Of a stretch of DNA of 7,573 nucleotides, positions 1-6,084 are shown in pieces. The stretch comes from Clostridiales bacterium UBA1779. Lineage in GTDB: Bacteria; Bacillota; Clostridia; Oscillospirales; CAG-272. Numbering within the stretch: the stretch's first letter is position 1; each line of letters begins with the position of its first letter. The notes under the pieces are model-generated. The model saw only the letters and a list, made by a program, of their open reading frames with translations. It did not search any database and was not told the origin of the DNA. The stretch lies in assembly GCA_002314565.1 (NCBI GenBank), contig DCGL01000001.1:1-7573 (forward strand). The letters are read 5' to 3'. A program made the position numbers and the translations under genes.

Positions 1-1217
1 TTCAGGGCGTGAATGCCTTCGATGATAATCGGCTGGTCTGAGCAGAGTTTCACCTTGCGGCCGGGGACGCGTTTCTTCTGAATGAAATCAAAGACGGGAA
101 GGCTGACCTCTTCCCCATTGATAAGGTCGATGAGGTCGGAATTTATCTGTTCGAGATTGAGGGATTCCACGCACTCGAAATCAGGCTTCCCTTCTTCGTC
201 AAGCGGGACCTGTGAATGGTCGAGATAGTAATCATCGAGAGAGATGCGAAGCGGTTCAAGTCCGCGGGACATAAGCTCGACGCGAAGACGGTTTGCAAAG
301 GTTGTCTTTCCGCTTGAGGAGGGACCTGCTATGCAGATCAGTCGGATGCTGTCTTTCTCTGCCTGAATTTTTCTGCCGAGCTCGGCAAGCATATCGTTGT
401 GGACGGATTCGCACATATTGATGAAATCGACGGGCCCGTCCTTTTCGACGCGGCGGTTGATGCCTGCGATCGAATCGGTTCCCATCAGCTTTGAACGGAG
501 ATAGCTGTCCCGAAGTGTGCGGCCGTAAACGGCTGCTTCTTCGAAGGGCGGGATGCCTCCCTTCTCTTCACTGCGTGGGTACTGAATCATGATTCCGTTA
601 CCGAAAAGGGTGAGGCGGTAATCGGAGATACAGCCGGTCGAGGGAACCATATGGCCGTACATATAGTTCATATAGCCATCGCATTCGTTGAGGTGAACAA
701 TCTTTTCGGGACGGTATTTAAGCAGGGCGATTTTATCGTCGTAGCCGTGCTCCCGGTAAAATTCTACGGCCTCGTCCTTGGTCATTACCTTGCGGACTAT
801 GGGATAATCGGCGGAGATAATTGAGTCAATCGTCTGTTTCAGAACGGCAAGCTTGCGGCTGTCGAAGGAGGGCTCCGGGATTCTCTGACCGCCGGCTGAC
901 GCCGGTTCGGCGAAGGTGAGGAAGATGGAGCGCGACATATTGTAGCTGAGCTTGACCGGCTGATTCGGGAAAGCTCGGGAGCACGCCATGACCGTGATAA
1001 AACGCAGTGAGGTTTCGTAAGCCTTGATGGCGTGATAGTCGGATTTTGTGAGGAGCTTAACCTCCGCATCGAAATGAAGAGGGTAATTGAGCTCACGGAT
1101 TCGGTTGTTGACGCTGCAGCAGATATAGCGGCGGCGGTCACCGTCAATCAGGTCAAGGACGCGGATAGGACGGTCAAATGGGATGGTTTGGTCATTAATT
1201 TTGATGTTGTAGTTCAT
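1..1217 (-). CDS. Nucleoside kinase, uridine kinase family with TGS/ThrRS-like N-terminus (3'-truncated)
   Basis: This open frame enters from the left edge and gives 405 residues without a stop; the C-terminus lies outside the window. Residues 1-60 look like a TGS-type domain. Residues about 70-240 resemble the second additional domain of threonyl/alanyl-tRNA synthetases, including an ECDGYMNYMYGHMVPSTG stretch (178-195). From about 290 comes a P-loop kinase: Walker A GPSSSGKTT (298-306), SLDDYY (326-331), and EGIHAL at the cut edge, all typical of uridine kinase/phosphoribulokinase-like enzymes. Family knowledge: such fusions occur across Clostridia, are about 550 aa long, and are annotated as nucleoside kinases that phosphorylate (deoxy)ribonucleosides with ATP/GTP in the cytoplasm. 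The true substrate cannot be read from sequence. The ATG at 1217 is the natural start, but no clear Shine-Dalgarno precedes it; a TATTAT-like box lies only a few bases upstream. It follows the 1431-3146 gene in the same direction after 213 bp of hairpin repeats. Confidence 0.88.
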   Translation of the reverse strand, partial: MNYNIKINDQTIPFDRPIRVLDLIDGDRRRYICCSVNNRIRELNYPLHFDAEVKLLTKSDYHAIKAYETSLRFITVMACSRAFPNQPVKLSYNMSRSIFLTFAEPASAGGQRIPEPSFDSRKLAVLKQTIDSIISADYPIVRKVMTKDEAVEFYREHGYDDKIALLKYRPEKIVHLNECDGYMNYMYGHMVPSTGCISDYRLTLFGNGIMIQYPRSEEKGGIPPFEEAAVYGRTLRDSYLRSKLMGTDSIAGINRRVEKDGPVDFINMCESVHNDMLAELGRKIQAEKDSIRLICIAGPSSSGKTTFANRLRVELMSRGLEPLRISLDDYYLDHSQVPLDEEGKPDFECVESLNLEQINSDLIDLINGEEVSLPVFDFIQKKRVPGRKVKLCSDQPIIIEGIHAL

Positions 1218-1255
1218 AATTTTGTAATAATATGATTTTTTGGAATGATTTGGTT

Positions 1256-1428
1256 GTTTGATGACGGAGGGACAGGCCCTTAGTCATCTTCGCTGTGCTC
1301 GATGACAAAGGGACAGTCCCCGGTCATCAAGGGGAGGTTGGGGTGTTTGATGACGGAGGGACAGACCCTTAGTCATCTTCGCTGTGCTCGATGACAAAGG
1401 GACAGTCCCCGGTCATCAAGGTGAGGTT
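1256..1428. repeat. Tandem duplication of a double-hairpin repeat (period 89 bp)
   Basis: Copy 1 (1256-1339) and copy 2 (1345-1428) match at 82 of 84 positions, differing at 1276/1365 and 1333/1422, with a 5-bp GGGGT spacer. Each copy contains two imperfect palindromes bounded by GATGAC and GTCATC: 1260-1288 and 1301-1328 in copy 1, 1349-1377 and 1390-1417 in copy 2. They are joined by a constant 12-bp linker TTCGCTGTGCTC. Each palindrome has a GGGACAG core facing CCC. The array ends two bases before the stop codon of the 1431-3146 gene and fills most of the gap to the kinase. In RNA of either strand it could form four consecutive hairpins, so it may limit read-through or protect the upstream mRNA 3' end; no T-tract follows, so a classic intrinsic terminator is not supported. 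Near-identity indicates a recent duplication. Confidence 0.9.
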
Positions 1429-1430
1429 AG

Positions 1431-3146
1431 TCAGAAGCAGAAATCGTATTTGTAGTTTTCCCAGTCGGCGAGCCAGACCTTGCCTTCTTCGTCGCGATTG
1501 ATGACGCCGAGGCGTTCAAGCTCACAGAGGACGAGCTCGTTGTTTTCGAGGAAGGGGTAGCCGCCTTCGAAGAATTTGCGGTGCATGTGGACGGGTTCGG
1601 AGTGGCCGCGCTGGATGACTCCCATGTGCTCGTAGTAGCGTTTCATCCAGAGGAAGGTGCGGGCTGGTTTCTTTGGGATTTCGATGCCGGCACGCTGACA
1701 GAAGTCGCGGACGTGATAGAACATGACGCGGTCTTCAATCTGCCCCCAGACTCCGACGATTCCGTTGAAGTCGGGAACCGGCTGCCAGAGTTCGTCGATG
1801 GCGGCGTAAAGCTCGGATTTTTGTGCTCCTGCCGCAAGGCGCTCATCAAGCTTTTTCAGCTCAATTCGGAAGTCGGCGAGGCGCTTGATCTGGTCGACCA
1901 TCGGGATGATGAGGCGGGCGATGACCTGAGGTTCGACGGGCAGCGGCAGCTCGTGAGTCATCTGTTTGTCGGCAGCGATTGACTTGATTTTTTCGAGTGC
2001 GTAAGACGCGCGTGCCGAGATGTCTTCCGGGTTCAGGCCTCCGAGAATGAGGTTCGGACAGTCGAGCCAGTAGCTGCTCCAGGTCGAACCGGTGCGTGCA
2101 TCCTGAATCAGATTCAGGACGAAGAATGCGTCGTCTTCGTGCTCCGGCCCGAAAACCTTGCGGGCAACTTCGTGCAGGAGCTCGTCCGGGTCGCGGTCCG
2201 GATTGATGAGCAGCTGACCCGCGCAATAGAGTGAGAAGATGTTCATCGTGTGGTTCGAGTCCATCTCGGACCAGTAGGTCGGAATCATCACGTGGTCGCC
2301 CTGCTCGCGGGCGAGGTTGTAGATTTCCTTGATGAGCTTCGCGTTTACGTACATCGAGCCGGACTGGTCGACTTCTTTTTCAATGGTGTACCAGCCCCAG
2401 GCTCCGAGCTCGCAGCCGAGGTCTTTGACACCCTGACGGAAGGCGGCGCGCTTTTCGGGGTGACCCGCCCAGCGCGGAGGGAACGGAAGTTCGAGCAGCG
2501 TCATTCCCCTGAAGCTCGGTTCTTTGACGAGTGCCGTGGGGAAATCCGCGGGACAGCCCCAGGTGTCGATTCCGAATTTAACGTTCGGATTTTCCTTGCG
2601 GAACATATCCGCAAGCAGGTTGGCGTAACGGAAAATGACGGGGTAATCGGTCAGGACTCCGGGGTCGAAGAAACGGATTATCAGGCGGTCAACGTAGGGC
2701 GCGAGGTCAGCGTAAATCCTGTAGTATTTTTCAAAGCAGGCGTGAACCTTCGGGTCAGTGAAGGCGTCGTACCCCTCTTTTGGAGTATAGCAGATTTCAT
2801 CGTCGGTCCAGCCGTGGATGTGGAATGCCGCTCCCATAACAGAGAGAGTCGCGTGCATTCCCTCCTCGTGAAGGCAGTCGCAGAGGGTCTTGAATCTGTC
2901 GTGGACGCTTTCCCACGAACCCATAAAACGCCACTTGTCCGTGCTGTCGTTGAACTGCATTCCGGTAAAGCCGGAAGCCTTCATCATCTTTACGTACTCG
3001 TGAAGCTGGCGGTTTGAAAAGCTGAAAAAGTCGGTCTTGATATCGACGTTCATATTGTTGAAGAAGCCGCGGTTGTAATCCGGCTTCCAGCCGCAGACCG
3101 TTGCTTCACGTTCAAGTATCCAGGGTGAGGTTTCTGAGTAAGGCAT
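1431..3146 (-). CDS. Putative glycoside hydrolase-like TIM-barrel protein, family unassigned
   Basis: This is a 571-residue protein with no signal peptide or membrane segment, so presumably cytoplasmic. The N-terminal two thirds reads like a (beta/alpha)8 carbohydrate-active enzyme. FTGMQFNDSTDKW (60-72) is followed by a LHEEGMHATLSVMG segment (92-105), RLIIRFFDPG (154-163), FGIDTWG (191-197), LLELPFPPRW (217-226), GAWGWYTIEKEVD (248-260) and IPTYWSEMD (288-296). The stretch NPDRDPDELLHEVARKVFGPE (from 315) resembles the end of the barrel in GH67/GH20/DUF4838-like proteins. Candidate acidic catalytic residues are D194, E219, E256/E258 and E294, but none can be assigned. The C-terminal 200 residues are mainly helical, of unknown role. 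The substrate is unknown; an intracellular oligosaccharide is the reasonable guess. The ATG at 3146 is preceded by AAAGGAG (SD about 3157-3163) at good spacing and a strong promoter, so transcription starts here and may continue into the kinase. Confidence 0.72.
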   Translation of the reverse strand: MPYSETSPWILEREATVCGWKPDYNRGFFNNMNVDIKTDFFSFSNRQLHEYVKMMKASGFTGMQFNDSTDKWRFMGSWESVHDRFKTLCDCLHEEGMHATLSVMGAAFHIHGWTDDEICYTPKEGYDAFTDPKVHACFEKYYRIYADLAPYVDRLIIRFFDPGVLTDYPVIFRYANLLADMFRKENPNVKFGIDTWGCPADFPTALVKEPSFRGMTLLELPFPPRWAGHPEKRAAFRQGVKDLGCELGAWGWYTIEKEVDQSGSMYVNAKLIKEIYNLAREQGDHVMIPTYWSEMDSNHTMNIFSLYCAGQLLINPDRDPDELLHEVARKVFGPEHEDDAFFVLNLIQDARTGSTWSSYWLDCPNLILGGLNPEDISARASYALEKIKSIAADKQMTHELPLPVEPQVIARLIIPMVDQIKRLADFRIELKKLDERLAAGAQKSELYAAIDELWQPVPDFNGIVGVWGQIEDRVMFYHVRDFCQRAGIEIPKKPARTFLWMKRYYEHMGVIQRGHSEPVHMHRKFFEGGYPFLENNELVLCELERLGVINRDEEGKVWLADWENYKYDFCF

Positions 3147-3181
3147 AACTGTCGAACTCCTTTTACTGAAAGATATAAATT

Positions 3182-3210
3182 ATTATAGCATTTTTCACAT
3201 TCGTTTGCAA
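3182..3210 (-). promoter_or_regulatory. Sigma-A-type promoter for the glycoside hydrolase-like gene
   Basis: Read on the minus strand, TTGCAA (-35, 3205-3210) is followed after exactly 17 bp by a perfect TATAAT (-10, 3182-3187), which is preceded by TGC to give an extended -10. The box lies about 35 bp upstream of the ATG at 3146, leaving a short leader containing the AAAGGAG ribosome binding site. No operator-like palindrome is evident around it. Confidence 0.82.
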
Positions 3211-3227
3211 CGGGGAAATTTTCGGGG

Positions 3228-3250
3228 GACAAAGAGTGATTTCCGGTCAT
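3228..3250. repeat. Decayed, partial copy of the GATGAC...GTCATC hairpin repeat
   Basis: The segment begins GACAAAG and ends CCGGTCAT, the same outer sequences as the second hairpin of the tandem array (1304-1327 and 1393-1416). The interior has diverged and lost one base, and it is preceded by GGGG. The central GGGAC/GTCCC stem is gone, so it probably no longer folds. It lies just upstream of the -35 box of the promoter at 3182-3210. The relationship rests on about 15 shared end positions and is tentative. Confidence 0.45.
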
Positions 3251-3392
3251 TTCAAAGCAAATGTGTTTTTTGTTCATAATTGGTTGTTATTTGGCTTTTT
3301 CGTTTGATTTTGAGCCATCTTTATTCGCATTTTATTAATAATTAGATTTTTTCGAATTGAAAAAAAGAGGCAGTGAGTATATGTATAATATA
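3251..3392. other. AT-rich divergent intergenic DNA, no gene seen
   Basis: This is part of the 446-bp gap between the divergent genes starting at 3146 and 3593. It is strongly AT-rich and carries no convincing reading frame with a ribosome binding site. The only structure is a weak A/T hairpin, TTTTTTC at 3347-3353 facing GAAAAAA at 3359-3365. The remainder of the gap is covered by the two promoters, a decayed repeat and the first 49-bp direct repeat. Confidence 0.6.
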
Positions 3393-3441
3393 AAGGAAGG
3401 AAACTGACTGTTTTCTGAAGCCGGGGGACACTTCTGTCTCA
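3393..3441 (+). repeat. 49-bp direct repeat, left copy, flanking the abiE operon
   Basis: This 49-bp segment matches 4933-4981 at 45 of 49 positions (differences at 3409, 3419, 3422 and 3423), in the same orientation and exactly 1540 bp away. It starts AAGGAAGGAAACTGAC and ends GGGGGACACTTCTGTCTCA. Its end overlaps a 7-bp perfect stem, CTTCTGT (3431-3437) with ACAGAAG (3441-3447). Its CCGGGGGACACTTCTG core (3421-3436) matches the palindrome arm at 6090-6105 at 14 of 16 positions, so it belongs to the same GGGGAC-cored repeat family. No transposase is present nearby. Confidence 0.88.
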
Positions 3442-3495
3442 CAGAAGAAGGCAAAAGAGCAATCCCCACAGACCTGTCTCAACCCAAAATTATGC

Positions 3496-3524
3496 TTGAC
3501 AATTAAATGGTTGTATGATATTAT
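3496..3524 (+). promoter_or_regulatory. Promoter of the abiE operon
   Basis: A consensus TTGACA (-35, 3496-3501) is followed by a 17-bp spacer and TATTAT (-10, 3519-3524), with TGA immediately before it forming an extended -10. Transcription should begin near 3531, giving a leader of about 60 nt before the ATG at 3593. The promoter lies inside the two 49-bp direct repeats, so the operon carries its own promoter within the flanked segment. Confidence 0.83.
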
Positions 3525-3534
3525 TTTAGTAACA

Positions 3535-3561
3535 ATACACACATCACCTCGCCTTGTGTAT
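3535..3561. promoter_or_regulatory. Candidate AbiEi operator or leader hairpin (inverted repeat)
   Basis: ATACACA (3535-3541) and TGTGTAT (3555-3561) are perfect 7-bp inverted repeats separated by 13 bp, beginning about 10 bp after the -10 box. Family knowledge: AbiEi antitoxins repress their own operon by binding inverted repeats in the promoter region, so this is the best operator candidate here. Within the spacer, CCTCG (3547-3551) and CGCCT (3550-3554) are also complementary to CGAGG (3576-3580) and AGGCG (3581-3585) around the Shine-Dalgarno. An RNA fold that masks translation initiation is therefore an alternative. Both are inferences. Confidence 0.35.
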
Positions 3562-3592
3562 ATTTGCTCGGACATCGAGGAGGCGTATCCGA

Positions 3593-4135
3593 ATGATTTT
3601 ATCATACAACGAATGCATTGAAAAATACAATAATGCTTATCAACTGGCAAATGCAATAGCTGCAAAAGAGATTTACAAAATTGCTCCCGGTATTTATTCC
3701 GACGCCGGCAGACCGTCAGAACTTGAACTGATTTCATATAAGTATCCCGATGCAATATTTACCATGAACAGTGCCTTTTATTATCACTCATTGTCTGACA
3801 CCGTACCGGAAAAATATCATCTTGCCACTTTGAGATCCTTTACCAGATTCAAGGATGAGCGGATAAAGCAAAGCTTTTACAGAGACAATCTGTTTTTGAT
3901 TGGCTCAACCACTATGGATGTCAGCGGAACAAAAATCAGAATATATGATCCTGAGCGTATGCTTATCGAACTCGTGAGAAACAAGAACAATCTTCCTTTT
4001 GATTATTATAAAGAAATTGTCGAAAGTTACCGCAGACGTACGGGCAAGCTGGATATTGAAAAGCTTCAGAACTATCTTCCACTCTTCCCTTTTTCCGACA
4101 GTCTTTACAGAACGATACAACTGGAGGTGTTTTGA
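3593..4135 (+). CDS. abiEi: AbiEi-family antitoxin / transcriptional repressor (type IV TA)
   Basis: This 180-residue protein has the AbiEi pattern. A short N-terminal segment (1-35) of winged-helix type ends in YKIAPGIYSD. Next comes the signature ELISYKYPDAIFTMNSAFYYHSLSDTVP (45-72, where family members read roughly YPdAvicl.SAl.yHgLtd.iP). KIRIYDPERMLIELVRNKN (114-132) follows, then a helical LDIEKLQNYL region. Family knowledge: AbiEi is both the autorepressor of the operon and the antitoxin that counters AbiEii, without stably binding it (type IV); such systems can abort phage infection or stabilise mobile DNA. The start is placed at ATG 3593 because GAGGAGG (3577-3583) lies 9 bp upstream; a TTG at 3554 would extend the frame by 13 residues but lacks a ribosome binding site. 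The HTH region is short compared with many AbiEi proteins. Codon use is AT-rich compared with the aldolase and hydrolase-like genes. Confidence 0.88.
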   Translation: MILSYNECIEKYNNAYQLANAIAAKEIYKIAPGIYSDAGRPSELELISYKYPDAIFTMNSAFYYHSLSDTVPEKYHLATLRSFTRFKDERIKQSFYRDNLFLIGSTTMDVSGTKIRIYDPERMLIELVRNKNNLPFDYYKEIVESYRRRTGKLDIEKLQNYLPLFPFSDSLYRTIQLEVF

Positions 4136-4930
4136 ATGATAAACATAGCTGAGCTGATTGAGCAGGCAAGGACTCAGCATTACGAGGGTCCAAATGCTGA
4201 AGCCAAAGTATGCCAGGATTTGATTTTGGCTATGATAAACAATAGTCAGTATAAGCGGAATATCACGGTTAAGGGTGGGGTTGTTATGAGGAATATAACT
4301 GGAAACTCCCGCCGTGCAACCCTTGATATGGATATTGATTTTATCAAGTATTCATTGAGTGATGATTCGATTGACAGATTTATATCGAGTCTGAATGTTG
4401 ATTCGTCTCTGTCCGTTCTTCGCGTTGGTGAAATTGAAGAATTACGTCAGCAGGATTATCGCGGAAAACAAGCGTATGTTGAATTACACGATTCAATGCA
4501 TAACAGCGTGAAAAGTAAAATTGATTTCGGAGTTCATAAGCATCTTGATATCGAGCAGGAAGAGTACTGCTTTGACGTTGGAATGAATTCTGAAGGAGTC
4601 AGTTTGCTGATTAATTCTAAAGAACAGATGCTGACTGAAAAATTGCGCTCCTTACTTAAATTCGGACAATTCTCAACCAGATTCAAGGATGTATTTGATA
4701 TATATTATCTGCTTGAAACTTCAGATAATGAAAAGCTGAAATATTGCCTTAAAGCACTTATATATGATGATTCGGGAATGAGGGAGAACAATATTGACGA
4801 TATTATTCGAAGGCTGGAATCGGTTTTCGCCAACAAACTGTATGTCGCCAATTTGATGACGTCAAAAAAGAACTGGCTTGATAAGCCGATTGATGAAGTT
4901 CTGACCGGAATCCTGAATATGCTTAAATAA
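4136..4930 (+). CDS. abiEii: AbiEii/AbiGii-family nucleotidyltransferase toxin
   Basis: This 264-residue protein is a DUF1814/AbiEii-type nucleotidyltransferase. Visible motifs are the GG of VKGGVVMR (45-52), the downstream RRATLDMDIDF block (59-69) with R60, T62 and the acidic D64/D66/D68, KIDFGV (128-133) with D130, and the C-terminal EKLRSLLKFG...RFKDVFDIYYL block (168-192) with K169, D185 and D188. These correspond to the four conserved AbiEii motifs, including metal and nucleotide-binding residues, so the toxin appears intact. Family knowledge: AbiEii binds GTP, and related MenT toxins transfer nucleotides to tRNA acceptor ends, arresting growth; the target here is unknown. Its ATG directly follows the antitoxin TGA with no gap, and its GGAGG (4123-4127) lies inside the antitoxin gene, so the two are translationally coupled, antitoxin first. 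The second 49-bp direct repeat begins 3 bp after its stop. Confidence 0.9.
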   Translation: MINIAELIEQARTQHYEGPNAEAKVCQDLILAMINNSQYKRNITVKGGVVMRNITGNSRRATLDMDIDFIKYSLSDDSIDRFISSLNVDSSLSVLRVGEIEELRQQDYRGKQAYVELHDSMHNSVKSKIDFGVHKHLDIEQEEYCFDVGMNSEGVSLLINSKEQMLTEKLRSLLKFGQFSTRFKDVFDIYYLLETSDNEKLKYCLKALIYDDSGMRENNIDDIIRRLESVFANKLYVANLMTSKKNWLDKPIDEVLTGILNMLK

Positions 4931-4932
4931 TT

Positions 4933-4981
4933 AAGGAAGGAAACTGACCGTTTTCTGAGGCATGGGGACACTTCTGTCTCA
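4933..4981 (+). repeat. 49-bp direct repeat, right copy, flanking the abiE operon
   Basis: This copy matches 3393-3441 at 45 of 49 positions in the same orientation. It starts just after the abiEii stop codon and ends 9 bp before the aldolase promoter. Its 3' end forms a small stem, TTCTG (4972-4976) with CAGAA (4980-4984), weaker than in the left copy. No T-tract follows, so it is not a convincing terminator, although no other terminator for the abiE operon is visible. Confidence 0.88.
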
Positions 4982-4989
4982 GAATTCTA

Positions 4990-5018
4990 TTGCATAGAAA
5001 AGCTATTTGTGATAGAAT
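4990..5018 (+). promoter_or_regulatory. Promoter of the threonine aldolase-family gene
   Basis: TTGCAT (-35, 4990-4995), a 17-bp spacer and TAGAAT (-10, 5013-5018), preceded by TGA as an extended -10, lie about 28 bp upstream of the ATG at 5047. The boxes are less perfect than those at 3182-3210 and 3496-3524, but the geometry is the same. The gene therefore need not depend on read-through from the abiE operon. Confidence 0.68.
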
Positions 5019-5046
5019 ATTGCCATAAAAATCAAGGAGTACAACA

Positions 5047-6081
5047 ATGCTTTCTTTTGTTAACGATTATTGCGAAAACGCGCATGAGAAAATACTGACA
5101 CGCCTGCTCGACGGAGCGAGAGTGAAAAATCCGGGGTACGGAGAGGACGAAATCTGCAGGAGTGCGGCTGAAAAAATCAGGCTGGCATGCAAGTGTCCGG
5201 ACGCTCAGGTGAGATTCCTGGTCGGCGGAACGCAGACAAACCAGCTGGTTATCGACACCTGTACCGAGGCTTACGAGGGCGTCATTGCCTGCTCGAGCGG
5301 ACACGTAAACGTCCACGAAGCAGGGGCAATTGAGTTCACCGGACACAAGGTTCTGACTCTGCCTGAGCACGACGGAAAGATTGACGCGGGCGAGCTTGAG
5401 GTGCTGATAAAGACCTTTTATGCCGACGGAAACTACGAGCATATGGTGTTCCCCGGTATCGTTTATATCTCGCATCCGACCGAGATCGGCACGCTTTACA
5501 CGAAGAAGGAACTGACCGATCTCAGCCGCATCTGCCGCGAATATGACATTCCTCTTTTCCTTGACGGAGCACGCCTTGCCTACGCTCTTGCCTGCGCGGA
5601 TATGGGCTTGTCCGACGTAACGCTTGAGGATATCGCAAAGCTCTGCGACGTCTTCTATATCGGAGGCACGAAGTGCGGAGCCTTGTTCGGAGAGGCAGTC
5701 GTATTCACTCACGGCAATATGCCGAAGCGCTTCGTGACAAGAATAAAGCAGCACGGCGCACTTCTTGCGAAGGGCTGGCTGCTCGGTGTTATGTTCGATA
5801 CTCTCTTCACTGACGGCTTGTACTACGAGCTCGGTCACAACGCAATTGAGCGGGCGATTGAGCTCAGAGCAGCGCTGAGAGAGAAAGGGTATCAGCTTCT
5901 GTTTGACACGCCCACAAACCAGATTATGGTTGTGCTTGAGAACAGCCGCAAGGCGGAGCTTGCGAAAAAAGTCAATTTCTCGTTCTGGGAAAACATTGAC
6001 GAAAATCACACGGCCATCCGCTTCTGCACAAGCTGGGCTACGGCAAAGGAAGACGTTAAGAAGTTGATTGAGATATTGTGA
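5047..6081 (+). CDS. ltaE: Low-specificity L-threonine aldolase family PLP enzyme
   Basis: This complete 344-residue protein has the usual length for the beta-eliminating lyase/threonine aldolase family (fold type I PLP enzymes). Visible elements are the FLVGGTQTNQL cofactor-phosphate region (58-67), SGHVNVHEAGAIE (84-96), IVYISHPTEIGTLY (138-151), FLDGARLAYAL (171-181) with D173 and R176 near the PLP ring, and FYIGGTKCGALFGE (203-216) with K209 as the expected Schiff-base lysine. Family knowledge: these cytoplasmic enzymes cleave L-threonine or L-allo-threonine to glycine and acetaldehyde. The GGTKCGALFGE variant typifies a gut-anaerobe branch whose exact substrate range is less certain, so another beta-hydroxy amino acid is possible. 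The start is well set: AAGGAGT (5034-5040) lies 6 bp upstream of the ATG. It is a single-gene unit with its own promoter, and a large palindrome begins 4 bp after its stop, against the convergent dockerin gene. Confidence 0.88.
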   Translation: MLSFVNDYCENAHEKILTRLLDGARVKNPGYGEDEICRSAAEKIRLACKCPDAQVRFLVGGTQTNQLVIDTCTEAYEGVIACSSGHVNVHEAGAIEFTGHKVLTLPEHDGKIDAGELEVLIKTFYADGNYEHMVFPGIVYISHPTEIGTLYTKKELTDLSRICREYDIPLFLDGARLAYALACADMGLSDVTLEDIAKLCDVFYIGGTKCGALFGEAVVFTHGNMPKRFVTRIKQHGALLAKGWLLGVMFDTLFTDGLYYELGHNAIERAIELRAALREKGYQLLFDTPTNQIMVVLENSRKAELAKKVNFSFWENIDENHTAIRFCTSWATAKEDVKKLIEIL

Positions 6082-6084
6082 AAA

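Noticed and set aside
1256..1428. CRISPR array
   Set aside because: Only two long near-identical units in direct tandem, no unique spacers between short repeats, and no cas gene.
2250..3017. 255-aa open frame on the plus strand inside the hydrolase-like gene
   Set aside because: It is antisense to the 1431-3146 gene, whose motifs, ribosome binding site and promoter are convincing; the antisense protein has no family resemblance or ribosome binding site of note.
3347..3365. T6C/GA6 inverted repeat as an intrinsic terminator
   Set aside because: The stem is almost entirely A/T, weak, and not positioned downstream of any gene end.
3554..3592. TTG start extending AbiEi by 13 residues
   Set aside because: The extension is encoded by the leader and Shine-Dalgarno region; GAGGAGG at 3577-3583 fits the ATG at 3593.
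3342..3755. 137-aa minus-strand open frame overlapping the abiE promoter and abiEi
   Set aside because: It runs antisense through a near-consensus promoter and the AbiEi coding region and shows no domain.
3393..4981. Composite transposon or insertion sequence
   Set aside because: The flanking repeats are direct, only 49 bp, and enclose no transposase; target-site duplications are not evident.
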